This document shows positions 27,580 to 34,629 of a stretch of 35,175 bases of DNA, in pieces. The stretch is from Planctomycetota bacterium (lineage in GTDB: Bacteria; Planctomycetota; GCA-002687715), in the NCBI GenBank assembly GCA_002687715.1, contig NZBC01000097.1:1-35175 (forward strand), written 5' to 3'. How positions within the stretch are numbered: the stretch's first letter is position 1; every line of letters begins with the position of its first letter. The notes under the pieces are model-generated. The model did not search any database. It worked only from the letters and a program-made list of their open reading frames with translations, and was not told the DNA's origin. The position numbers were made by a program, and so were the translations under genes.

Positions 27580-29247
27580 TCACGGCGATCCGTCCAGGAA
27601 GGACAGGTTGGCTGCAACGATCGGGACCCGGCGTCCGAAGCCGAACGCCTTGGTCGACACCCGGATTCCCGGTGCCGCCTGTTGTCGCTTGTACTCGCTG
27701 CGGGCCACGAGGCCGACGATCCGCTCCGCCGTGACGCGATCGACGTCCGGCAGCTGGCCCAGGATGTCCCGGACGCCCAGGTTCTGGTCGACGTGAAGGG
27801 CCAGGATCTGATCGAGGACGTCGTATGGCGGAAGCGAGTCGGAGTCCTTCTGATCGGGACGCAGCTCCGCGGACGGAGGCTTCTCGATACTCTCCAGCGG
27901 CAGGCGTCCGGCCGCGTGATAGCGCCGGGCGATCCGGTAGACGTCCGTCTTGTAGACGTCGGAAATGGCAGCGAGCCCGCCGCTCATGTCGCCGTACAGC
28001 GTGCAGTACCCGACGGCGAGCTCGGACTTGTTGCCGGTGGTGACCACGAGGGCGCCGGTGCGGTTGGAGATCGCCATGAGGAGGAGGCCCCGCGTCCGCG
28101 CCTGGATGTTCTCCTCCATGACGCCGAACGGCCCCTCCCCCACGACGTCCAGGGCGAGCGAGCGGAGCGCGTCATAGGCCTCCGCGACGGGGGCGACGTG
28201 GAACGCGATGTCGTTCATCTCAGCGAGACGCCTGGCATCGTCGAGGCTCCCCTCGGACGAGAAGCCAGACGGCATCGCCACGCCGGTGACGTTCTTGGAC
28301 CCGAGCGCGTCGGCGACGAGACACGCGGTGACGGCGGAGTCGATTCCGCCCGACAGACCGAGGACGGCGTGGCGGAATCCGCACTTGCGGGCGTAGTCGC
28401 GGATGCCACACACGAGCGCCTGCTCGAGCTGCGCGGGTCCATTCTCGTTGGCTGAAGACGCCGGCTCGCCGGCGAGGGGAACGTCAACCAGGACGAGGTC
28501 GTCGGCGAAGCGCGCGCCACGGTGCGTCAGGGTCCCGTCGGGGTTCGCCGCACAAGATGAACCGTCGAAGAGGATCTCGTCGTTTCCACCCCACAGGTTC
28601 ACGAGCAGGACCGGGCGGCCCAGGCGCTTCGATGTTTCGCACACGAGCTGTTCGCGCTCGACGGGCTTACCTTGGTGGTAGGGCGACGCTGAGAGGTTGA
28701 TGATGACCTCGGCGCCGTGGCGTACGAGCTCCTGCGCGGGATCCCGGGCGTACACCGGAACGTCCAGAGTCTGCGGCATGACCCAGATGTCCTCGCAGAG
28801 GGTGACGCCGAGCAAGGTGCCGCGGAAGTCGAACGGCGGCGCTCCCTCCCCCGGTTCGAAGTACCGCGCCTCGTCGAAGACGTCGTAGTCCGGCAGGAGC
28901 GTCTTGTCGAACACGGCGCGGACATCGCCGTCATCCAGGAGAGCGGCAGAGTTGGCGAATGGACGGCCCGGGCCCTCACGACGGCGGACCGTTCCGACCA
29001 GAAGCGCCACCTCGGTGGTCTCGGCTGCGAGCTCGCGCAGCGCGGCCTCGGCGGCCTCGACGAAGCGGCGTCGGAACAGGAGGTCTTGTGGTGGGTACCC
29101 GACGATGGCCAACTCCGGGAACACCGCGAGGTCGGCCCCGAGCGAGGCGACGGTTCCGGCGACTTCCCGGATCCGCTCCACGTTGCCCGGGATGTCCCCC
29201 GGGATCGTGTTGATCTGGCAGAGGGCGATGCGGAGGGGCCGTTTCAC
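27580..29247 (-). CDS. nadE: Glutamine-dependent NAD+ synthetase
   Basis: This enzyme amidates nicotinic acid adenine dinucleotide to NAD+, taking ammonia from glutamine. The 555-residue protein fuses an N-terminal nitrilase-type glutaminase, with the catalytic triad E45 (FPELA), K115 (FDKTLLPDYDVF) and C151 (TLCEDIW), to a C-terminal synthetase domain with the ATP-binding SGGIDS (299-304) and TTGNKSELAVGYCTLYGDMSGG. Length and order are those of the bacterial glutamine-dependent form. The start ATG 29247 is followed by MKRPLRIALCQINTIPGD, a normal family N-terminus. It heads the operon nadE-ino1-DHS-like-VWA. Confidence 0.96.
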   Translation of the reverse strand: MKRPLRIALCQINTIPGDIPGNVERIREVAGTVASLGADLAVFPELAIVGYPPQDLLFRRRFVEAAEAALRELAAETTEVALLVGTVRRREGPGRPFANSAALLDDGDVRAVFDKTLLPDYDVFDEARYFEPGEGAPPFDFRGTLLGVTLCEDIWVMPQTLDVPVYARDPAQELVRHGAEVIINLSASPYHQGKPVEREQLVCETSKRLGRPVLLVNLWGGNDEILFDGSSCAANPDGTLTHRGARFADDLVLVDVPLAGEPASSANENGPAQLEQALVCGIRDYARKCGFRHAVLGLSGGIDSAVTACLVADALGSKNVTGVAMPSGFSSEGSLDDARRLAEMNDIAFHVAPVAEAYDALRSLALDVVGEGPFGVMEENIQARTRGLLLMAISNRTGALVVTTGNKSELAVGYCTLYGDMSGGLAAISDVYKTDVYRIARRYHAAGRLPLESIEKPPSAELRPDQKDSDSLPPYDVLDQILALHVDQNLGVRDILGQLPDVDRVTAERIVGLVARSEYKRQQAAPGIRVSTKAFGFGRRVPIVAANLSFLDGSP

Positions 29248-29303
29248 GGGGGACGATAGGGGTCCGCTCCGTGGCCATCAACGTCCTGGACCGGCACTCG
29301 AGG

Positions 29304-29340
29304 CGTTACGGCCCGGAAACGCCGTTCCCGAACCGTAACG
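29304..29340. promoter_or_regulatory. 8-bp dyad, candidate enhancer site for the sigma-54 promoter
   Basis: CGTTACGG (29304-29311) is perfectly inverted as CCGTAACG (29333-29340), spacer 21, with half-site centres 29 bases apart. It ends about 140 bases before the -24 element, a typical distance for an NtrC-type activator site. A similar half-site forms a dyad ahead of the second HEAT gene. Confidence 0.5.
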
Positions 29341-29479
29341 ATCTCGCGAGGCAGGCCGGGGATCGGGGTCGGCTCCTCCCCCCGGCTTGTCGACGATCCT
29401 CGACCGCAAAGCACTACGAAATGGCACCTTAGGTCCACCCCGGTTTTCGCCGTCATCGATCTCCTGTGAAGGCACCGCA

Positions 29480-29493
29480 GGCACGGACCTTGC
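29480..29493 (+). promoter_or_regulatory. Sigma-54 (-24/-12) promoter of the first HEAT gene
   Basis: GGCACGGACCTTGC matches TGGCACG-N4-TTGC at every fixed base except the leading T. GG is at 29480-29481 and GC at 29492-29493, ten bases apart. Transcription would start near 29505, about 80 nt before the ATG. Confidence 0.72.
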
Positions 29494-29586
29494 GCTTCAT
29501 GCGGCCGGGCCGGTGGCTCGTTCCCGGCCCAAGCTTCGAATTCCACTCCGTTTGGAAACTCATTCCGTTCCTTGGAGACCTCGATC

Positions 29587-31515
29587 ATGCGCAAGACCCT
29601 GAGCTTGTTGGGCTGCGTGTTCGCACTGTGCCTCTTCGCGGATGCCGCGTTGGGCCACGGCGGCACGTACACCGGCCCTGGCGGCGGCGGCACGCCGGGC
29701 TATGGCGGCCCGACGGGTGGTGGCACCGGTCAGCCCGGTGGCAACCCGGGCAACGGCCCTCCGGGTGGCTCGACGCCTCCTCCGGGCAGCCCCGGCGGCA
29801 CGAGCGGCAACCCCGGCGGCGGCGCGCCTCCTGTGCGTCCTGGCGGTGGTGCACGTCCTAGCGGCGGCCGTGGTTTCGGCGGGACGACACCGGGCGGCAA
29901 GAAGAGCAAGTACACCCCGAAACACCTGAACTGGGACTGGTGGTGGGACCTCAACGAGGAGCGCTTCCTCAACCTGAAGTCCAAGGTTCGCCAACAGGCC
30001 GCGGCGTCCGAGAACAAGGACAAGTTCCTCGGTGGGGTGGACGATGGCGACGATATCGCCCTGGTCTCCCAGAAGCTGACCCGGAACTCGATCCTGCCGG
30101 CGCTGAAGCTCGCGCTGAAGGACAGCTACTACGATGCCCGCGCGGGTGCGGTGATCGCGCTCGGTAAGGTCGGCAAGGGCGAAGAGCTGATCGACAACAT
30201 CAAGGGCCTGCTCAGCGACAAGGACAAGGTCGTTCGCGAGTCGGCATGTCTCGCTCTCGGCATCCTCGGTTCGAAGGGTGCCGTCACGGACCTCTTCGAG
30301 GTCGTGAGGAACACCCGGAAGGGCAAGAAGCTCGTCGGGGTGGGCACGCGCGACATCCTCAACCGCACCCGGGCGTTTGCCACGGTCGCGATCGGCCTCA
30401 TCGGCACGCGCGGTCAGCTCGACAGCGAGATCACCGGCGAACTGCTGAAGCTGGCGCAGACTCCGTCGAAGCAGAAGGACCTTCAGGTCGGCCCCGCGCT
30501 CGCCCTGCAGCTCATTCCGGGCAACGACGCCGTCCCGCAGATGCTCGAGATCTTCAAGGACTCCCAGCAGGACCGATTCGTCCGCGCCCATATCGGCGTC
30601 GCGCTGGGCAAGGTCGGGGCCAAGTCGGCCGTCGGCACGCTCGTCAAGGGCCTGTCCGACAAGGTCAACTTCGTCCAGTACTCGAGCGCCATCTCCCTCG
30701 GTCTTTTGACGGAGAAGGAAGATCGCGACACGATCAACAAGCTCATCCGCAAGGCGAAGAGCGCGTCCGACCGTGGCACGCGCAACTTCTGCATCATGGC
30801 GTTGGGCGAGATCGGCAACGCCAAGGGCCGCGCGTTCCTCATGGAGCTCGCGAAGAAGGGCAAGCTGCACGATCAGAGCTTCGCGTGCCTCGCTCTCGGC
30901 GTCATGGGCTTCAAGTTCGACGACGAGAAGACCGAGATGGGTCGCCTCATCCTCGATCTGTACCGGAAGACCAAGTCCGAGTCGCAGCGTGGCCCGATGG
31001 CCATCGCGCTCGGCCTTCTCGAGTACGTGCCCGCCCAGGACGTGATGCGTCAGGGCCTCGTCCGCCCGGGTTCCCAGAACCTGAAGGGCAACCTCGCGAC
31101 CGCGCTCGGTCTCATGAACGACAAGCACGCGATTCCCTCCATCCAGGAGCTGGTGAAGCAGAAGGGTGACCCGGACCTGCGCAAGCGCGCCGCCATCGCC
31201 CTCGGCCTCCTCCAGGACACGGAAGGCGTTGAGATCCTCCGCAAGGTCATCAGCGAGTCCACCGCGTCAAAGGCCATTCTCGGCGCTGCGACCGTTGCCC
31301 TCGGCTACATCGGTGATCGCTCCGCGGTGGAGATCCTCGTCGACTTCGTCGAGAACCCGAAGAAGACCCACCAGGACGTCACCCGTGCGTTCGCGACGGT
31401 CGCCCTCGGTTTCCTCGGCGACAAGGACGACATCCCGCTCCTCTCCAAGATCCACGAGCACTCCAACTACCTCGCGCAGACCGCGGCGTTGGCCGAGCTG
31501 CTCTCGATCCTGTAG
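29587..31515 (+). CDS. Secreted HEAT-repeat protein, paralogue A
   Basis: This 642-residue protein has a signal peptide (LSLLGCVFALCLFADAALG) and predicted cleavage (A-L-G) immediately before HGGTYTGPGGGGTPGYGG, so the mature chain would start with histidine. A Gly/Pro-rich linker of about 85 residues follows, then the signature NWDWWWDLNEERFLNLKSK near residues 116-135, and about a dozen HEAT/PBS-type helical repeats (for example YDARAGAVIALGKVG, VVRESACLALGILG, DLRKRAAIALGLLQD) to the end. Such repeats form protein-binding solenoids; no enzyme domain is seen. The start ATG 29587 has GGAG 8 bases upstream. It is expressed from a probable sigma-54 promoter and ended by a clear terminator. Confidence 0.85.
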   Translation: MRKTLSLLGCVFALCLFADAALGHGGTYTGPGGGGTPGYGGPTGGGTGQPGGNPGNGPPGGSTPPPGSPGGTSGNPGGGAPPVRPGGGARPSGGRGFGGTTPGGKKSKYTPKHLNWDWWWDLNEERFLNLKSKVRQQAAASENKDKFLGGVDDGDDIALVSQKLTRNSILPALKLALKDSYYDARAGAVIALGKVGKGEELIDNIKGLLSDKDKVVRESACLALGILGSKGAVTDLFEVVRNTRKGKKLVGVGTRDILNRTRAFATVAIGLIGTRGQLDSEITGELLKLAQTPSKQKDLQVGPALALQLIPGNDAVPQMLEIFKDSQQDRFVRAHIGVALGKVGAKSAVGTLVKGLSDKVNFVQYSSAISLGLLTEKEDRDTINKLIRKAKSASDRGTRNFCIMALGEIGNAKGRAFLMELAKKGKLHDQSFACLALGVMGFKFDDEKTEMGRLILDLYRKTKSESQRGPMAIALGLLEYVPAQDVMRQGLVRPGSQNLKGNLATALGLMNDKHAIPSIQELVKQKGDPDLRKRAAIALGLLQDTEGVEILRKVISESTASKAILGAATVALGYIGDRSAVEILVDFVENPKKTHQDVTRAFATVALGFLGDKDDIPLLSKIHEHSNYLAQTAALAELLSIL

Positions 31516-31543
31516 CAGGACGAGATCCACGAGCCCCTGAAAG

Positions 31544-31577
31544 CGGGTCGGTGCTTCGGCACCGGCCCGTTTTTCTT
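31544..31577 (+). terminator. Intrinsic terminator after HEAT paralogue A
   Basis: An 11-bp stem (CGGGTCGGTGC / GCACCGGCCCG, one T-G pair) closes on a TTCG tetraloop (31555-31558) and is followed directly by TTTTTCTT (31570-31577). It is the best terminator in the window and separates the two HEAT paralogues into different transcripts. Confidence 0.93.
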
Positions 31578-31590
31578 GTTGGTGGGGGTT

Positions 31591-31645
31591 GGGCGTCGGT
31601 GGCTCGAAGAGGTTGGTGGTTTCCCCATGGAAGCCACCGACGCCC
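31591..31645. repeat. Perfect 14-bp inverted repeat between the HEAT paralogues
   Basis: GGGCGTCGGTGGCT (31591-31604) is exactly inverted as AGCCACCGACGCCC (31632-31645), with a 27-base spacer. It starts 14 bases after the terminator and lies ahead of the second sigma-54 promoter. There is no T-run. It could be a protein-binding dyad, a DNA cruciform or a remnant of an inserted element; no coding sequence lies inside. Confidence 0.7.
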
Positions 31646-31656
31646 CTGTCTCCCCG

Positions 31657-31689
31657 TTACCGGGACGCCACGTCGTTTCCACCCGGTAA
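31657..31689. promoter_or_regulatory. 8-bp dyad, candidate enhancer site for the second sigma-54 promoter
   Basis: TTACCGGG (31657-31664) is perfectly inverted as CCCGGTAA (31682-31689), spacer 17, with centres 25 bases apart. Its left arm reads CGTTACCGGG in context, similar to CGTTACGG ahead of paralogue A. It ends about 55 bases before the -24 element. Confidence 0.5.
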
Positions 31690-31744
31690 TCCCTCACCGC
31701 CTCGCCTTGGCCGCAAGTGCCTGGGGGACGTGCGTTCGCTGCGA

Positions 31745-31758
31745 GGCACACTCCTTGC
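31745..31758 (+). promoter_or_regulatory. Sigma-54 (-24/-12) promoter of the second HEAT gene
   Basis: GGCACACTCCTTGC has GG at 31745-31746 and GC at 31757-31758, the required ten bases apart, and matches GGCAC-N5-TTGC in full. Transcription would start near 31770, about 35 nt before the ATG at 31806. Confidence 0.72.
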
Positions 31759-31805
31759 GATGAGCCCCTTGCTCCTGACGCAGCATTCAACATGGAGTCT
31801 GACTG

Positions 31806-33734
31806 ATGCTGCGCTCTACACTTCTTGCATGCGCGCTGTTGGCCCTGGTGATCGCCAGCGCGCCTGCAGTGCTCGCTCATGGCGGCAACTACACGGGTCC
31901 CACCGGTGGCGGCACCCCGGGCTATGGCGGGCCCACCGGCGGTGGCACCGGGCAGCCGGGTGGTGAACCCGGCAACGGCAATCCTGGCGGTGGCGACCCG
32001 GGGACGACGGGCCAGCCCGGTAACCCTGGCGGCGGCGCGGGCGCCCCGGTGCGGCCTGGCGGCGGCGCCAGAAGCGGCGGTGGACGCTCCCTTCGCGGCG
32101 GGCGTACGGCCGGTCGTACCAAGAAGACCGCAGGCACGGGTTACCTCGATTGGAACACGTGGTGGGACCTCAACGAGGAGCGCTTCCTCAACCTGAAGCA
32201 CAAGCTCGGGGGTCGGGACAATTCCTCGGTGGACCGCGACACCATCTGGGGTCTGAAGGACGACGACATCGCTCGGGTCACCCGCAAGTTGATCCGCAAC
32301 GCCGTCCTGCCCACCCTGAAGGTGGGCCTCAGCGACAGCTTCTACGACGTACGCGCCGGCGCGGTCATCGCGCTGGGCAAGGTCGGCGACGCGAGCCGGC
32401 CGGAGCTCGTGGAGGACATGTCCGCGTTGCTCGCCGACACTGACCAGCGGGTCCGGGAGTCGGTGTGCCTCGGTCTCGGCATCCTTGGCAGTACCGATGC
32501 GCTTCCGATCCTCAGGGAGATCCTCGAGGACACGCCGAAGGGTCGCAAATGGGTCGGCCGGTCGCAGGTCGCCTCGCGGACGCGGGCCTTCGCGTCGGTC
32601 GCGGTTGGCCTCATCGGAGCCCGCGAGAAAGTCGGCTTCGACAACCCGGCCGTCGCGTCCGTGCTCGCGAACCTGACCCGTCCCGGCGCCACCCTGGACC
32701 TGCAGGTCGGTCCGGCCATCGCATTGCAGCTCATGCAGTCGAAGGACATGGCTCCCGCGTTGATGCAGGTCCTGAAGGACGAGACGCAGGCCCCGAAAGT
32801 CCGTGCGCACGTCGCCGTGGCGATCGGCAAGCTGGGGCACGAGGGCGCGGTCGGTACGCTGAACGCACTGCTCGGCCACAAGCACAACCACCTCGCTCGT
32901 TCGGCGGCCATCGCCCTCGGGCTGCTCGGCAAGGCCGAAGATCGCCGCACCGTCGGCAATCTCATTCGGCAAGCGCGCGGGGCCCGCGACCGCGGCCTCA
33001 AGAACTTCGCGATCATGGCGCTCGGTGAGATCGGTGGGTCGAAGGCCCGCGCTGCCCTGATGTCGTTGCTGAAGACTGGGAAGGGCCTCGACCGCAACTT
33101 CGCGGCGCTCGCGCTCGGCGTTGACGCGTTCCAGCACAAGCAGGATCGCAGGGACATCGGCCGCCTTCTCCTCAAGAAGTTCACTACCGAGAAGAACGAC
33201 GTCTTCCGCTCCGCGGCGGCGATCGGTCTCGGGCTGGTGGGCTACGAGCCTGCGCGGCAGCCGCTTCGCGCCATCCTCGCCAAGGGCGGAGCGCAGACCC
33301 TGAAGGGTCACGTGTGCACCGCGCTCGGACTCATGAACGATCGCGACGCCATCCCGGCGATCACGAAGCTCGTGGCCGACAGGGGTGATCCGGATCTGCG
33401 CAAGGCTGCGGCGATCTCGCTCGGTCTGCTTCGCGATCTCGAGGCCGTGGACACGCTTCGCAAGGTCATCGCGGCCTCGACCAACTCGAAGGCGATCCTG
33501 GGTGCGGCGACGGTCGCGCTTGGCTACATCGGTGACCGCTCTGCGGTGGAGATCCTCGTCGACTTCGTAGAGAACCCCGACCAGAAGCACCAGGGGGTCT
33601 CGCGTGCGTTCGCGACCGTCGCGTTGGGGTTCCTCGGTGACAAGGACGAGCTCCCGATGCTGTCTCGCATCCACGAGCACTCCAACTACCTCGCCCCGAC
33701 CTCGGCGCTGACCGAGCTCCTCACGATCCTGTAG
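31806..33734 (+). CDS. Secreted HEAT-repeat protein, paralogue B
   Basis: This 642-residue protein is the same length as paralogue A. The signal peptide (LLACALLALVIASAPAVLA) is followed by predicted cleavage before HGGNYTGPTGGGTPGYGG, a Gly/Pro-rich linker, the signature WNTWWDLNEERFLNLKHK and HEAT repeats to the end. The last 87 residues agree with paralogue A at 71 positions by hand count, including VALGYIGDRSAVEILVDFVE and IHEHSNYLA, while the linker and early repeats differ more. The start ATG 31806 sits about 35 nt after the expected transcription start. It is an evident tandem duplicate with its own promoter. The third HEAT gene follows after 6 bases and is probably co-transcribed. Confidence 0.85.
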   Translation: MLRSTLLACALLALVIASAPAVLAHGGNYTGPTGGGTPGYGGPTGGGTGQPGGEPGNGNPGGGDPGTTGQPGNPGGGAGAPVRPGGGARSGGGRSLRGGRTAGRTKKTAGTGYLDWNTWWDLNEERFLNLKHKLGGRDNSSVDRDTIWGLKDDDIARVTRKLIRNAVLPTLKVGLSDSFYDVRAGAVIALGKVGDASRPELVEDMSALLADTDQRVRESVCLGLGILGSTDALPILREILEDTPKGRKWVGRSQVASRTRAFASVAVGLIGAREKVGFDNPAVASVLANLTRPGATLDLQVGPAIALQLMQSKDMAPALMQVLKDETQAPKVRAHVAVAIGKLGHEGAVGTLNALLGHKHNHLARSAAIALGLLGKAEDRRTVGNLIRQARGARDRGLKNFAIMALGEIGGSKARAALMSLLKTGKGLDRNFAALALGVDAFQHKQDRRDIGRLLLKKFTTEKNDVFRSAAAIGLGLVGYEPARQPLRAILAKGGAQTLKGHVCTALGLMNDRDAIPAITKLVADRGDPDLRKAAAISLGLLRDLEAVDTLRKVIAASTNSKAILGAATVALGYIGDRSAVEILVDFVENPDQKHQGVSRAFATVALGFLGDKDELPMLSRIHEHSNYLAPTSALTELLTIL

Positions 33735-33740
33735 ATCAGC

Positions 33741-34574
33741 ATGGTGAACCGACCGGCACTCATCGTCCTCGCGTGCATCCTCTGGGCGGCGACTGGTAGC
33801 TCCGTTCGAGGGCACGGCTGCTCGGGCTATCGCGGACCGACGGGGGTGATGGTGCCGCAGGTTCACCCGTGGATGGTGCCCGGCAAGCTCGGGAACCTCC
33901 CCGGGTCACCGGGCGGGCCGGCGCTTCGAACCATCTTCGACGTGCAGGTGGCGTTGGCCGATCCGGTACCCGGAGTCCGTGCGCGGGCCATCCGCTTCGC
34001 TCTGACCTGCCTCCACGGCCCGCGTCTGGCCATCCGCCGCGGGCTCCGCGACGGAGCGCGCGAGCCCCGGCAGACCGCAGCACTTGCGCTCGGCGTGTTC
34101 GGTGGAGAGGCGAGCGCGCGTGGGTTGCTCCATCTTCTCCGAGACGATCTCGCGGGACGCGCCATGACGGCGGGCGGGGCGAAGCGACGGCGCGCCGTGG
34201 CCAGCAATGAGCTGCGCGTTCCCGAGGATGTCCGGGGCGCGGCCGCCGCGGCCCTTGGCCTGTGCGGCCGTAGCGACCCGCTGCCACCCGTGGCGCGGCG
34301 CTGGCTGGACCTCGCCGCGCGGCTGCGCCACCCACACCGCGACACGATCCAGATCGGGGCCGTCATCGGTCTGCGAATCCTGGACGACCCCGCCGCTCGT
34401 GCCACCCTGCGCACGATTGCGGCCAACGCTCACCTGACGCCGGGCGTGCGTGCGTGGGCGGCGGGGAGCCGTCGACTGGAGACCGCCCAATTGACGTGCG
34501 ATCCGAGCGCGTTGGTGCGTGCTCTTCGACCCTCAGGACACCGAGCAGCGGTCCGGACGCTCTTCATCGACTGA
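33741..34574 (+). CDS. Short secreted HEAT-repeat protein, divergent third member
   Basis: This 277-residue protein has a signal peptide (ALIVLACILWAATGSSVRG) and likely cleavage before HGCSGYRGPTG, echoing the HGG...GPTGG start of paralogues A and B, but with a short linker and no WWDLN signature. The body has degenerate HEAT-like repeats (RARAIRFALTCLHG; RQTAALALGVFGGEASARGLL; VRGAAAAALGLCG). It is much richer in arginine and alanine than its neighbours. It probably belongs to the same transcript as paralogue B. A role together with A and B is inferred from position and N-terminus only. Confidence 0.72.
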   Translation: MVNRPALIVLACILWAATGSSVRGHGCSGYRGPTGVMVPQVHPWMVPGKLGNLPGSPGGPALRTIFDVQVALADPVPGVRARAIRFALTCLHGPRLAIRRGLRDGAREPRQTAALALGVFGGEASARGLLHLLRDDLAGRAMTAGGAKRRRAVASNELRVPEDVRGAAAAALGLCGRSDPLPPVARRWLDLAARLRHPHRDTIQIGAVIGLRILDDPAARATLRTIAANAHLTPGVRAWAAGSRRLETAQLTCDPSALVRALRPSGHRAAVRTLFID

Positions 34575-34629
34575 CCCGATGCCCCTGCCGCTCACGGCGA
34601 GCATGCGGTGCGGTCCCCGCTCCCCTGCT

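Larger units (their letters stand above)
29248..29586. other. Divergent regulatory region between nadE and the HEAT cluster
   Basis: This 339-base region without a gene holds the dyad at 29304-29340 and the sigma-54 promoter at 29480-29493, listed separately, and a GGAG ribosome binding site 8 bases before the ATG at 29587. I see no clear promoter for nadE on the other strand. Confidence 0.6.

Noticed and set aside
29431..29445. Alternative sigma-54 match TGGCACC in the nadE-HEAT intergenic region
   Set aside because: No GC pair lies at the right distance, unlike the match at 29480.
31467..33866. Long minus-strand frame antisense to HEAT paralogue B
   Set aside because: It mirrors a clear secreted HEAT protein and begins and ends without start signals; an artefact of codon bias.
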